Origin: an uncultured Prevotella sp.
Lineage (GTDB): Bacteria > Bacteroidota > Bacteroidia > Bacteroidales > Bacteroidaceae
Assembly (NCBI GenBank): GCA_934272845.1
Contig: CAKQSF010000003.1
Span: 62,001-126,000, forward strand
Length of the DNA: 64,000 nucleotides
Direction of reading: 5' to 3'
In this document: positions 55,309-64,000 of the stretch, one piece after another
Numbering within the stretch: position 1 is the first letter of the stretch
Layout: the number at the start of each line of letters is the position of its first letter
Notes under the pieces: generated by a model
The model's input: only the letters and a program-made list of their open reading frames with translations
What the model was told of the DNA's origin: nothing
The model's database searches: none
Program-made: the position numbers and the translations under genes

Positions 55309-57297
55309 ATGACCAAAACAACACTTTCATTAATTGCTTTCGCGGCTGCTTTGAGTGCTAACGCAGCCTCATTATGCAGTCCCGACGGCAAGACTGCCGT
55401 GGAGATTACCTGCAATCAGGGCAAGCCTGCCTACACCGTGACGTACAACGGCGTTACGGTAATAGAGCCTTCTGCCCTCGGACTGAACACTAACGTGGGC
55501 GACTTTACGCAAAATCTCACCATCGCCAAGACCTCTGAGGTGGAGAAAAAGAACGTCTCTTACTCTCTGCCTAACATAAAGGTGAGCAAGGTTGAGAAGG
55601 AAATGAACACACAAACCACTACTTTCGCGCAGAATGGTAAGGATATGCTCTCTGTAACCGTGGCTGTTAGCAACAACAATGTGGCGTTCTCATACAACCT
55701 CTTGGCTAACAAAGACAAGAAATGTTGCGTCGTTAACAACGAGGCAACGGCGTTCTCCCTGCCTGAAGGCACCACCACCTTCCTCTGCCCACAGATGGGT
55801 TACATGACGGGTTTTGCACGTACTGCTCCGAGTTACGAGACTCACTACACCGCAGACGAGCCTATGGGCAAAAACGGTTGGGGACAAGGCTACACCTTCC
55901 CTTGCCTCTTCAAGGTGCCTGCAAAGCAGGGCGACAAGGCTAAGCAGTACTGGGCTCTCATTTCTGAGACTGGTGTCGACGGCAACTACTGTGCCTCTAA
56001 GATTGAGAACAAGGGCGGGAATACATACGTTGTCTCTTTCCCAAGCATGAAGGAAAATAACGGTTATGGCTCTAACACGGTGCAGGCACTGCTGCCTTCT
56101 TCCACTCCTTGGCGCACTATCACCGTTGGCGAGACGCTCGACCCTATCGTTAACACTACCGTGGCATGGGATATGGTAGACTGTAAGACCGACAAGAAGC
56201 ACGAGGCAGAGGCTCGTGAGGCTGCCGCCAAGATGTACGGCAGGGGCAGTTGGTCATGGATTATCGCTGACGACAAGAGTTGTAACTTCGACACTCAGAA
56301 GCAATACATAGATTTTAGTGCCGCCATGGGTTGGGAATCTCTGCTCATCGACGCTCAGTGGGACAAGCAAATAGGTCGCTATCGCATAGCGGAACTGGCG
56401 CGCTACGGCAAGACGAAGGGCGTGAACCTCTACCTTTGGTACAACAGTAACGGCAAATGGAACGACGCTCCGCAGACTCCTCGCAACTGCATGGACACTC
56501 CTCACGCTCGCCGTGCTGAGATGGCGTGGATGAAGAGCATTGGCATCAGAGGCATAAAGGTAGACTTCTTCGGTGGCGACAAGCAATGCACCATGCAACT
56601 TTACGAGGACATTATGCGCGATGCGCAAGACTTCGGACTGCTCGTTATATTCCATGGCTGCACACTTCCACGTGGTTGGGAGCGTATGTACCCTAACTAC
56701 GTTGCAAGCGAGGCAGTGCGTGCCAGCGAGAATCTACGCTTTGGTCAGAACGAATGTGACCGTGAGGCTATGGACGCTACCTTCCTTCCTTTCATCCGCA
56801 ACACCGTGGGCAGCATGGACTTCGGTGGCAGCACGCTCAACTGGTACTATAATGATAAGAATGCTAAGGGCTTCGGTGGCGGCCATCGCATCACTTCCGA
56901 TGTCTTTGCTTTGTCTACCGCCATTCTCTTCCAAAGCGCAGTACAACACTTTGCCATGGCTCCAGGAAACCTGACCGACGCTCCTGCATGGGCGGTTGAG
57001 TTCATGAAGAAGGTGCCTACTACATGGGACGAGGTCAGATACATTGACGGTTATCCGGGCAAGTATGTCATACTCGCTCGCAGAACGGGCACTAAGTGGT
57101 ACATCGCAGGCATCAACGCTGAGAAGACTCCACTGAAGAAAACTTTTTCTCTCAATATGTTACCTGCCGGAACAACCGTTAACCTTTACAGTGACGACGC
57201 TAACCTAAAGGGCAACGTAAAGGCTCTGAAGATAACAAAGAAGCAGGAACTGACCGTAACGATTCCGCAGAATGGCGGCTTCGTGGTTTGTGAATAG
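55309..57297 (+). CDS. GH97 glycoside hydrolase, second copy
   Basis: Exported GH97 of 662 residues (signal ending SANA). Barrel blocks: LLIDAQWDKQIG, IKVDFFGGDKQCTMQ, FHGCTLPRGWERMYPN, ASEAVRASEN and GSMDFGGSTLNWY. It shares these with the GH97 at 21699-23639 but is clearly diverged overall. Candidate catalytic residues are Asp in VDFFGG and Glu in SEAVRA. Last gene of the plus-strand block. In a xylan context an alpha-galactosidase-type role on galactosyl side chains is plausible but unproven. Confidence 0.92.
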   Translation: MTKTTLSLIAFAAALSANAASLCSPDGKTAVEITCNQGKPAYTVTYNGVTVIEPSALGLNTNVGDFTQNLTIAKTSEVEKKNVSYSLPNIKVSKVEKEMNTQTTTFAQNGKDMLSVTVAVSNNNVAFSYNLLANKDKKCCVVNNEATAFSLPEGTTTFLCPQMGYMTGFARTAPSYETHYTADEPMGKNGWGQGYTFPCLFKVPAKQGDKAKQYWALISETGVDGNYCASKIENKGGNTYVVSFPSMKENNGYGSNTVQALLPSSTPWRTITVGETLDPIVNTTVAWDMVDCKTDKKHEAEAREAAAKMYGRGSWSWIIADDKSCNFDTQKQYIDFSAAMGWESLLIDAQWDKQIGRYRIAELARYGKTKGVNLYLWYNSNGKWNDAPQTPRNCMDTPHARRAEMAWMKSIGIRGIKVDFFGGDKQCTMQLYEDIMRDAQDFGLLVIFHGCTLPRGWERMYPNYVASEAVRASENLRFGQNECDREAMDATFLPFIRNTVGSMDFGGSTLNWYYNDKNAKGFGGGHRITSDVFALSTAILFQSAVQHFAMAPGNLTDAPAWAVEFMKKVPTTWDEVRYIDGYPGKYVILARRTGTKWYIAGINAEKTPLKKTFSLNMLPAGTTVNLYSDDANLKGNVKALKITKKQELTVTIPQNGGFVVCE

Positions 57298-57306
57298 AGG
57301 TTACTA

Positions 57307-57370
57307 CTAATAGAATATAAAGAGACCGCCTCACACGTTTGTGTGGGGCGGTCTCTTTATATTCTATTAG
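57307..57370. terminator. 30-bp bidirectional terminator hairpin
   Basis: 57307-57336 pairs with 57341-57370 at 29 of 30 positions, four-base loop, GC-rich centre gaccgcc(t/c)cacac. It separates the plus-strand block from the convergent minus-strand 51-residue gene. Confidence 0.9.
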
Positions 57371-57413
57371 TATCTTGCCCCCTCCATGGGGAGAGGGCAA
57401 GTGGGAGGGGATT

Positions 57414-57569
57414 TTACTCCTCGTCATCATCATAGAAGTCAATGGTGTTGTAACGTGAGCCTGCTTCGTCACCAGGGGTACCACCACCACCATTTTCTAT
57501 AGAACTACAAATAATACAGTTGTTTACTGTTACCACATTTACCTGTGGCGCAACATACGTCTTTTTCAT
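57414..57569 (-). CDS. 51-residue small protein of the MKKTY...DDDEE type
   Basis: ATG at 57569 to TAA at 57414. It begins MKKTYVAPQVNVVTV and has CIICSS, then GGGGTPG, and ends FYDDDEE. Many Bacteroidota genomes carry short proteins with this shape (MKKxYxxPxxxV start, hydrophobic patch with a Ser/Cys, Gly-rich middle, acidic end), from memory; their role is not established. It is 31 bp downstream of the 613-residue gene on the same strand, probably co-transcribed. No signal peptide is evident. Confidence 0.7.
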   Translation of the reverse strand: MKKTYVAPQVNVVTVNNCIICSSIENGGGGTPGDEAGSRYNTIDFYDDDEE

Positions 57570-57600
57570 TTCTATATTTCCTTTCTTTTATTCTTATTTT

Positions 57601-59442
57601 TTACTTTACTATTACTGTAACGGTCTTTCCGTTAGCAAGGCGAACGATGTTCACGCCCTTCTGCATGCCCTTCTGCTGAACGCCAGCAGCGTTGTAAACC
57701 TCTACGATGGCGTTGTCACCTTCCTGTGTCTCTACTGCGTTAACGCCTGTTACGTTGTTGTCTGTAATGATAGAGAGACGTGCAGCGGCATTCTTGTTCA
57801 CGGTTGTGAAGTAGCCACGGAAGGCGTTGCAGATGAAGTTCTCATTGATGCTGTAGAACTTGTCGCCCTTGATGTAGTAAGAGTTCTCGTCAGTAACGGT
57901 AGTACCCTGAGTGTAAGAGCCGTGCATCATTACAGCACCGTCAGCCTGTGTGGCTTCAGTTATATCGCTATTAACGTTGCCTTCGCCTGTGATTGTGATT
58001 TTAGCATCATCAGATGTCTTCTCTATGATAGCAGGAGTGCCAGCAGCGAGTTCCGCTACCTCCTCAAGAGTGATGGCCTCATCGGTCATATTCTTTATGG
58101 CATAGAACTTAACGTCGTCAGATGTAGCAGCGAACGGCAATACTACTGTACCATACTTAGCGTTCAACTCACGTGTGTACTGCGCCTTTGTAGCCTTAAC
58201 TTCGTCTGGTGCTTGGAAAGAATATCCATCAGTCAGAACGAGGTTAGAGATAGTTCCGTCCACAGCCACGTTGCTTTCGTTTTCGAGGACACCACTCTTA
58301 GCAGCAATGATTGCATTTGGATTAGCAATCTTCAGAGTTGCCTCTGTAGTATTTGTAAGACCTGTAGCATCATAATATGTTGCAGAAGCATCATTGAGTG
58401 CCGCAGTTACAGACTCTGTTACCTTTCCATTCACGGCATCACCTGTAAGGATATAGCCTTTAGTATCACTTTCTATGTCAGCAGTTAACGCTAAGCCTGT
58501 GCATGTTCCTGTTCCGGTGGCACGGAGTGACGTAAGTTTACGATTACCTACAGCCTTGTCAGCAAGGGTCAAATCAAGTTCATAATATTTACCACTCTCA
58601 TTCCATACAAATCCAGTAACTTGCTGATGACCAGTTGCGGCAGCATTAATAAAGAACGCACGAGGAACATTAGTGTCATCTGCTTGATAAACACGAATTG
58701 TCTTATAGCCTGCGAAATCAGCATAATAATTAAGTTTCTCACCATTCCATAGTGCTGCATAATATGCAGATGCTGACGTTCCTACATTATAACAAGCACC
58801 GTTTCCCGTAGGATTTTCTGTAAGAACATAATCTTTTTCTTCGGTAGCATCCGTTTCACCTTTTGAGTTCTTGTACCATGGAGCAGTACGTATATCAACT
58901 TCATTAGATATTGCTACGGCTTTAAAGTCTTTATATTGTTCTACAATGGCATAAGAAGTAGGTTTATTCCAACCGAAATTCCACCCTGAAGCGAACTCTT
59001 CACCATTTTCGAAGTCACCATCTTCTATAAGATTGTTATCTGTTCCCTTCTTTACAAGTTTCAAGTCATCAAATACTAGTTTTCCATTCAAATCTCCAAA
59101 GTTGAATATGAGAAGGTTCAAATCTGCATTGGCAGTAAACTCTAATGTTCTGTTTTGCCATTCAGTGTCAACTCCAAAGCCAGTATATAAAACAGTCTTA
59201 TCTTCTGATTGTGGCCAAAACCTCACTGATGTAAGATTGGCATCCGTTGTACTTGCTTTTAAAGTAAGAACATACGTTTCGCCATTTTCAAGGGGTGAAG
59301 TCAGTTTGTAATTCACACCCCAATCCCAAGCATTGGTTTTTGCTTGGTTTGTTGTTATCTCAAACACGTGGTTCACCGCATAAGAGATGCCCCCCCCGAC
59401 AAGGAGGAAGAGCGACAAAAAGAGTAATAGTTTTTGTTTCAT
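57601..59442 (-). CDS. Secreted beta-rich protein of unknown function, G8 tract in signal peptide
   Basis: 613 residues. Signal peptide MKQKLLLFLSLFLLVGGG... then a CBM-like jelly roll (about 25-130: TNAWDWGVNYKLTSPLENGETYVLTLKA, LNGKLVFDDLKLVKKG), a beta-rich middle with IEDGDFENGEEFASGWNFGW at about 133-152, and a C-terminal region ending VYNAAGVQQKGM..NIVRLANGKTV, a sorting-type tail. No enzyme motif. The codons for VGGG contain eight consecutive G (59390-59397 on the plus strand as C8). Downstream of CE20 in the SusCD direction but with its own promoter. A surface glycan-binding protein is the best guess. Confidence 0.75.
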   Translation of the reverse strand: MKQKLLLFLSLFLLVGGGISYAVNHVFEITTNQAKTNAWDWGVNYKLTSPLENGETYVLTLKASTTDANLTSVRFWPQSEDKTVLYTGFGVDTEWQNRTLEFTANADLNLLIFNFGDLNGKLVFDDLKLVKKGTDNNLIEDGDFENGEEFASGWNFGWNKPTSYAIVEQYKDFKAVAISNEVDIRTAPWYKNSKGETDATEEKDYVLTENPTGNGACYNVGTSASAYYAALWNGEKLNYYADFAGYKTIRVYQADDTNVPRAFFINAAATGHQQVTGFVWNESGKYYELDLTLADKAVGNRKLTSLRATGTGTCTGLALTADIESDTKGYILTGDAVNGKVTESVTAALNDASATYYDATGLTNTTEATLKIANPNAIIAAKSGVLENESNVAVDGTISNLVLTDGYSFQAPDEVKATKAQYTRELNAKYGTVVLPFAATSDDVKFYAIKNMTDEAITLEEVAELAAGTPAIIEKTSDDAKITITGEGNVNSDITEATQADGAVMMHGSYTQGTTVTDENSYYIKGDKFYSINENFICNAFRGYFTTVNKNAAARLSIITDNNVTGVNAVETQEGDNAIVEVYNAAGVQQKGMQKGVNIVRLANGKTVTVIVK

Positions 59443-59522
59443 CGAAATAAAAAATTTAAGTTTTAATTGATTATTGTTGTTAATATTTTTTCTTTTTTAG
59501 TTTTGCATTTTGCTTATTGTCT

Positions 59523-59680
59523 ACTTACAATCTGAAAGCGTCCAAATCATGCGGTAATCAGGTTGCTTTTACTTTGTGATTAGGGCTTAATTACAGTGTA
59601 ATCAGGGCCTAATTACAACTCGCACATCGCTCTTTGAAAATAGTAAACAAAACTATGCCTTTTTCTTACGATCCGTAAGT
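59523..59680. repeat. 158-bp inverted-repeat element, copy 2
   Basis: Starts with the same 27 bases as 499-525 and ends cgatccgtaagt, pairing with the start at 9 of 12. The interior shares gggcttaattaca-tgtaatcagg with copy 1. It lies inside the predicted 5' leader of the 613-residue gene. Confidence 0.7.
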
Positions 59681-59741
59681 ATTCTCACTATGCGTTGTGC
59701 ATCAGCCATACCCTATATTTATGATTGGTGTTTAACGGCAG

Positions 59742-59749
59742 CAAAGTTA
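59742..59749 (-). promoter_or_regulatory. Promoter -7 of the 613-residue gene
   Basis: The minus strand reads TAACTTTG followed by CTG. It gives a long leader of about 290 nt that contains the 158-bp repeat. The remaining sequence of this 432-bp gap shows no gene. Confidence 0.6.
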
Positions 59750-59819
59750 GCAACTAACTGGCATAAAAACTTTCTCATTTGTATCAAAAAGTTTTTCATT
59801 TATGCCCAAACATGAAAAA

Positions 59820-59853
59820 AAATCCCTTTCTCCGAAGTTGGACAAAGGGATTT
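59820..59853 (-). terminator. Terminator of the SusC-SusD-CE20 unit
   Basis: On the minus strand, aaatcccttt (59853-59844) pairs with aaagggattt (59829-59820), followed by T8-type tail, 22 bp after the CE20 stop. Confidence 0.8.
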
Positions 59854-59874
59854 ACTTTTTTCTTTAAAGACTTC

Positions 59875-61776
59875 CTATTTCACCTCCATCTGGAATGGGC
59901 TTGCTGGCAAGGCGTTCTTACCGTAGAGGTTAAGACGTGCTGGGTTGTTCTTCCAACCAAAGCGTACGGCGGTGGGCACAGTGCCTTCGGGAATACTGAG
60001 TATAACCTTTGTGCCGTCTACACGTGCCGTGGCGTTACGGAACTTGCCGTCATTACCTTTGATTTCAAACTCCTTCACGTCGTCACACGGACGTAACGGC
60101 TGGTCCATGGTAACGACTACGCCTTCTGGCTGTAGCGTAACAGAAAGTGGTTGCGGTGAGAGGAGGTTCTTCTTGCCATACACTTGATTGGCGAGGGCAA
60201 GGGCACAACGCTCCGCTACCTCACGCTTGCGCAGAGGGTGTATGTCTGCCGCCTCACCGAGGTCTATGGCAACGGCAAGGGTGTTGTGAGGATTGGCAAG
60301 GCTGACAAGGCGTTGCTGCTCACGCAGGGCTGCCCAACCGCTCTCCTGGGGCTGGTCGGTAGGCTCCATGTGGTTGGCGAGTTGCACTACGCAGAAGGGC
60401 ATGTCAGGACGCTGCCACAGCGTGCGCCAGTTGCCTGTAAGTTTCGTCAGGAGGTCTCCGTATTCATTTGGTTTACCTGTGTTAGACTCTCCCTGATACC
60501 ACACCATGCCTGAGAGGGCGTAAGGGGCTAACGGGTGTATCATGCCATTATAGAGTACGGAGGCTTGGTTCTGCGTGTTCACCTTGCCACCGAGTGGACC
60601 TTCCATGAGGAGGGAGCCTTTATGGGTTAGCCATTTGGTAGATATCTGCTGCTTGGTTCCGTCTTCATAGACTATCTCATGGGGCTTGTTGCGATAGAAA
60701 TTTGCCATACCACTCTTGCAGATAATGCGCACTGCTATGACGTTGTCGCCCTCATGCAGCAGTCCTGCTGGTATACTGTAGCGACGAGGGGGATACTGAT
60801 AGTATGTCACGCCTACCTGCTTGCCGTTGACGAAGGTGTAGTCCATGTCGTGAAGCGTGCCAAGGAGCAGTGTCGCTGCCTTGCCCGCATGGGCTGCGTC
60901 GACTGTGATGTGCTGGCGCAACCACATAGAGCCGATGATTGGTCGACCCTCGTGCTTAGCCCAGGCGTTGTTGTCATACTGGTCATACGTCTGCCATGAT
61001 GCGTCATCATATTCACTCTTCTCATACTTTCCGTTGCCAGGGTCGGTGTCGTTCATCAGTTTGAACCACACGTCATTGGCACGATTGTTTGCCAAGGTCT
61101 GATACTTCACGTAGTCAGCGTCGGTATACAGCATGTAATCTCTATAATATGAATAACTCTTCAGGGAGTCAATGTCCACCCATGCCTGCACCGGACTACC
61201 GCCAAGGCTTGACTGTATGACGCCCTGTGGCACCTTTGTGTCGTTGTACATCTTCTGTCCGAGGAAGTAACCGAGGGCAGAGAACTTCCACGCATTGTCC
61301 TTACTGAGGTGTTTCCACGATGTTTTCTTAACATCGTTCTTGCGCTCCGTGGAGTAATCTGTCTGCACTTGAAACAGGCGTATATTGTCATTGCTGTATG
61401 CGTCAATATCGGCAGCATACTGAGGATATACGCGTTCGATGTTGGTATCTACGTTAGACTGTCCTGATACCAACCATACATCGCCCACCATGACGTCTGT
61501 CAGCGTCTGCTCTGCTATCTGCATGGTGAACGGTCCGCCTGGCTTTTGCTTCGGAAGCACTACGCGCCACTGTCCATTAGCATCTGCATTGGTGGTGTAT
61601 CTCTTGCCGCGGAAGGTCACGGTGACTGCCTCGCCTGGCTGTGCCGTGCCCCATACAGGCAACGGTTGCAGGCGTTGCAGCACCATGCCAGACTGAAACA
61701 CCTGTGGTAACGTAACGGCATGACTGGCAAGGCTGCACAGCAGAATTGTAATAAGGGTTGTTATTCTTTCTCGCAT
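59875..61776 (-). CDS. CE20/sialate O-acetylesterase-type carbohydrate esterase
   Basis: Exported SGNH esterase of 633 residues. Ser107 in WLVSGQSNVDTN is the nucleophile, SSLGGSPVQAW the oxyanion block, MVWYQGESNTG the third block, and Asp/His in EAADIHPLRKREVA the rest of the triad. A GH2-like beta-sandwich (about 265-375, GSMWLRQHITVDAAHAGKAATLLLG) interrupts the catalytic domain, the layout of CE20 xyloglucan/xylan acetylesterases and SIAE proteins. It deacetylates the polysaccharide or its oligomers, probably in the periplasm. Follows susD. Confidence 0.9.
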   Translation of the reverse strand: MRERITTLITILLCSLASHAVTLPQVFQSGMVLQRLQPLPVWGTAQPGEAVTVTFRGKRYTTNADANGQWRVVLPKQKPGGPFTMQIAEQTLTDVMVGDVWLVSGQSNVDTNIERVYPQYAADIDAYSNDNIRLFQVQTDYSTERKNDVKKTSWKHLSKDNAWKFSALGYFLGQKMYNDTKVPQGVIQSSLGGSPVQAWVDIDSLKSYSYYRDYMLYTDADYVKYQTLANNRANDVWFKLMNDTDPGNGKYEKSEYDDASWQTYDQYDNNAWAKHEGRPIIGSMWLRQHITVDAAHAGKAATLLLGTLHDMDYTFVNGKQVGVTYYQYPPRRYSIPAGLLHEGDNVIAVRIICKSGMANFYRNKPHEIVYEDGTKQQISTKWLTHKGSLLMEGPLGGKVNTQNQASVLYNGMIHPLAPYALSGMVWYQGESNTGKPNEYGDLLTKLTGNWRTLWQRPDMPFCVVQLANHMEPTDQPQESGWAALREQQRLVSLANPHNTLAVAIDLGEAADIHPLRKREVAERCALALANQVYGKKNLLSPQPLSVTLQPEGVVVTMDQPLRPCDDVKEFEIKGNDGKFRNATARVDGTKVILSIPEGTVPTAVRFGWKNNPARLNLYGKNALPASPFQMEVK

Positions 61777-61804
61777 TTGGGTTTAATCTTTATTGTTAGT
61801 TCGC

Positions 61805-61875
61805 CTAGAGATTCTAGAAGGTCTAGAAAGACTAGAGATTCTAGAAGGTCTAGAAAGCCTAGAAATACTAGAAAT
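61805..61875. repeat. 27-bp CTAGA-rich tandem repeat, 2.6 units
   Basis: Units at 61805-61831 and 61832-61858 differ at the last base; a partial third runs to 61875. Each is built of CTAGA/TCTAGA words. It lies between susD and CE20, upstream of the CE20 start. Confidence 0.85.
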
Positions 61876-61963
61876 AACTATACTTTCTTTAGTCTAAACA
61901 GCAAAAAGCATAGCCGCCACCCGTAGTGACTGCCATGCTCTTGTTTATCACTTGTTATCCTGT

Positions 61964-63676
61964 TTACTTCTTAGGAAGATACCAGTTCTGCTTGTCCATC
62001 ATACGGGTGTAGACAGACTCGTCTCTCACCCCATTACGGCTTGCTATAGGCAGCGCAAAATATGAAGGGTCGTTACGACGCAGAGCAACTCGCATGAGGT
62101 CGTAGTAGCGATGGCCCTCAAAAGCGAACTCTAAGGCGTTCTCAGCGACTATCATATCCTCTACGAGAGGTATCTGGTAGTTCAGCGTATCCTCGTATGT
62201 GGCAAGGGCTTCTGGCGGTTGTGGCAGCGCATATTGATTGTCACAGCGCACGTCTCCACAGCCACGAGCGTGGATACCCTGCGTGTTATTCTCTGTAAAG
62301 AACTGTGATTGGAAGTTCAACAACTCGCCAGCACGCTCACGTTCCTTCTCTGAGATGTTCTTAAGGATAGAGTTTTCATACAGACCATACTTCAGAATGT
62401 TGAACGCACTCTCTGGATAACCAGCGCGATTAAGGGCTTCTGCATACATCAGGTAGACTTGCTGCACACGATAGATGGTAACGAAGTCTGAAGAGACGGT
62501 GCTTACTGTCTGCTTGATACTGTTGTAACGGCTTGACTCGTCACGATTCTCTATATCATACTTATAAGCACCAGAGAGACGAAGGTCACCTGCATAGTAA
62601 GATCTCTGGAAACCAGTCTTAGGAGCATATACCGTGTCACGTTCCGCATCTGTTATCTTATTTTCAAACACATAGTCCTGTGCTTGAGAGATATTATAGA
62701 GTGTTGACGACGGAGTTACCTGATAATAGTAGTAATTATTGTCCGTAGAACTGAACACTTCCTGTAGTTTACCGCGTATACCATTAAACTCTGACGGCTC
62801 AAGCGGGATAAGACACAGTACCTCAGCCTCATTTTTTGCTACAACAGATGAAGTGTAAGAGTTATTCGTACTAGCATTAATAAAGTCGGCAGAAGCACCT
62901 ACATTCCACTTCACACGATTGGTATTGGTGTAGTGCATATCATCTTTCTTTGTGAGATACTGATAGAAGTACTGACAAGCCTCATTATATCGTCCTGTCC
63001 ACAGGCACATCTCGCCTAACAATACACGCACTGGGATGAAAAACTTACTTGAGTTGAAACCATTGACCTGGTTGTAATTAGGCTGCTCTCTGTCTACATA
63101 CGGTGCGAGATCGTTGATAAAATAGTCACAGATAGCGTTGATGTCTGACGGTGTTTTCTCCATCTCGCGTTGTGCGTCAGCCTCTGTCATAACAGGAACT
63201 GTAACGAGTGGCACCTCACCGTATATCTTTGCCAACTGAAGGTATGTCCAAGCGCGGTACGCTTTGACTGCGGGATATTCCTTTTCAAACACTTTCTTGC
63301 CAAGACGTGACAACGTTGTGTCTACATGAGCGAGGAAATAGTTACAGTTATTGATAACGGCATAGTAGTCGCTGATACGGTTATACTCATTATCATCGCT
63401 GAAATTATTTGCCGCCATGTTCTTTATAGCGGTAGTAGCCTTTGCCGTTGGGCTTACAAGGTCAGAGCGAACCTCACCGAGAAGCAATGTGCGGTCTGCC
63501 ACAACCTGCATCTGTCGTATGATGCCCATAACGCTATAAAGCGAGTCCTGTGGTGTGTTGATATGGTTATCTTCCTCAAATTCTACCATATCAGACTTGG
63601 TATCAAGCATATCAGAGCATGAGGCTAATGACGCAAGGCAGCAGAGACCCATTATTATTTGCTTGTATATTTTCAT
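61964..63676 (-). CDS. SusD/RagB-family surface glycan-binding lipoprotein
   Basis: Outer-membrane lipoprotein (570 residues, lipobox SLASC at Cys20) that lids the SusC channel and binds the oligosaccharide. The family fold shows TPR-like helices: NNCNYFLAHVDTTL, AVKAYRAWTYLQLAKIYGEVPLVTVPV, VRVLLGEMCLWTGRYNEACQYF, and the C-terminal EFAFEGHRYYDLMRVALRRNDPSYF. Located directly 3' of susC, as always in these systems. The neighbouring genes suggest a xylan-derived ligand. Confidence 0.95.
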   Translation of the reverse strand: MKIYKQIIMGLCCLASLASCSDMLDTKSDMVEFEEDNHINTPQDSLYSVMGIIRQMQVVADRTLLLGEVRSDLVSPTAKATTAIKNMAANNFSDDNEYNRISDYYAVINNCNYFLAHVDTTLSRLGKKVFEKEYPAVKAYRAWTYLQLAKIYGEVPLVTVPVMTEADAQREMEKTPSDINAICDYFINDLAPYVDREQPNYNQVNGFNSSKFFIPVRVLLGEMCLWTGRYNEACQYFYQYLTKKDDMHYTNTNRVKWNVGASADFINASTNNSYTSSVVAKNEAEVLCLIPLEPSEFNGIRGKLQEVFSSTDNNYYYYQVTPSSTLYNISQAQDYVFENKITDAERDTVYAPKTGFQRSYYAGDLRLSGAYKYDIENRDESSRYNSIKQTVSTVSSDFVTIYRVQQVYLMYAEALNRAGYPESAFNILKYGLYENSILKNISEKERERAGELLNFQSQFFTENNTQGIHARGCGDVRCDNQYALPQPPEALATYEDTLNYQIPLVEDMIVAENALEFAFEGHRYYDLMRVALRRNDPSYFALPIASRNGVRDESVYTRMMDKQNWYLPKK

Positions 63677-63835
63677 AGTTGTTGGTTATTTTTTGTGGTT
63701 TGGTGGTTTTAGAGGTTTAGTAGTTTAGTGGTTTAGAGGTCTGGTAGTTTGGTGGTTTGGTTGATAGAAAACCAGCAATCGCATCAACTTAACGCCTATA
63801 CCACTAAATAACTAAACAACTAAACGACTAAAATA
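63677..63835. repeat. GTGGTTTAG / ACTAAAC low-complexity gap between susC and susD
   Basis: 63690-63775 is a run of gtttagtggtttagaggt-type words; 63797-63832 holds the complementary ccactaaataactaaac type. Together they can form a loose hairpin. No gene. Confidence 0.55.
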
Positions 63836-64000
63836 CTACAGATTTATCTTCACGCCCATAGCGAATGAGCGACCCAATCCGAGCAATCCGCGGTCGATAC
63901 CCTGTGAGAGTACGTTGCCAGAGAGTGCGCAGTCAGGATTGCTACCGAGGTACTTCGTTATGGTAAAGAGGTTTTGTACTGAGCCCCAGATGGTGAGTCC
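63836..64000 (-). CDS. SusC/TonB-dependent transporter, C-terminal fragment
   Basis: The last 54 codons of a gene entering from the right edge, stop TAG at 63838-63836. The translation begins GLTIWGSVQNLFTITKYLGS and ends SFAMGVKINL. Phrases such as SVQNLFTITKYLG, the GID near the end and the terminal beta strand are diagnostic of SusC/RagA outer-membrane porins. It forms the import pair with the SusD gene that follows. Confidence 0.92.
   Translation of the reverse strand, partial: GLTIWGSVQNLFTITKYLGSNPDCALSGNVLSQGIDRGLLGLGRSFAMGVKINL

Noticed and set aside
55122-55361. 79-codon plus-strand frame leading into GH97
   Set aside because: It lies mostly inside the terminal-inverted-repeat element and overlaps the GH97 signal peptide in another frame.
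57520-58488. 322-codon plus-strand frame opposite the 613-residue gene
   Set aside because: It is Cys/Val-rich, lacks any domain, and mirrors the codons of a gene with a proper signal peptide and tail on the other strand.

Overview
The window reads as a chromosomal segment of a gut or rumen Bacteroidota of the Prevotella/Segatella type. The evidence is TAnnTTTG/TTTG (-7/-33) promoters, SusC/SusD proteins, GPH-type sugar symport, type II bacterial glutaminyl cyclase, weak Shine-Dalgarno sites and AT-rich intergenic palindromes. This placement comes from gene content and motifs, not from a database comparison.

Left part (about 0.7-21.5 kb): mostly housekeeping. A DEAD-box RNA helicase and an orphan membrane sensor kinase lie on the minus strand. 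The Fe-S assembly operon sufBCDS follows, with a SpoU/TrmH RNA methyltransferase behind it. Next are a stand-alone response regulator, a PAP2 phosphatase plus NAD-dependent epimerase pair, ruvB-coaD-ybeY, an Lrp/AsnC regulator overlapping a C26-M19 fusion hydrolase, a lipoprotein glutaminyl cyclase, dprA and a CAT-anticodon tRNA.

Right part (about 21.7-64 kb): one large heteroxylan utilisation region starting right after the tRNA. A minus-strand block holds GH43, GH2, GH67, a GPH symporter, GH10 and a cytoplasmic GH43, ends in a strong intrinsic terminator, and is followed by a GH31 lacking its N-terminal half and a GH97. A plus-strand block holds a 1333-residue non-catalytic surface protein, GH115, GH98, GH5, a CE1 esterase, GH43-CBM6, a CE6-CE1 double esterase, GH43 and a second GH97. 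A second minus-strand block runs in from the right edge: the SusC C-terminus, SusD, a CE20-type acetylesterase, an unknown 613-residue secreted protein and a 51-residue small protein.

Inferred working model: surface enzymes (GH98, GH5, CE6-CE1, GH43-CBM6, GH115) open up acetylated, glucuronidated and arabinosylated xylan, and SusC/D import the pieces. Periplasmic GH67, GH10, GH43 and GH2 trim them, the GPH symporter moves short products inward, and a cytoplasmic GH43 finishes them. No regulator of the HTCS or ECF type lies in the window.

The least expected content is non-coding: two ~200-260 bp hairpin elements sharing 18-bp inverted termini, two 158-bp inverted-repeat elements of equal length, a third 225-bp terminal-inverted-repeat element, a family of GTAATCACTATG-type palindromes, and an intrinsic terminator placed in the apparent 5' leader of the xylanolytic operon. 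A G8 tract inside a signal-peptide coding region is a candidate phase-variation switch.
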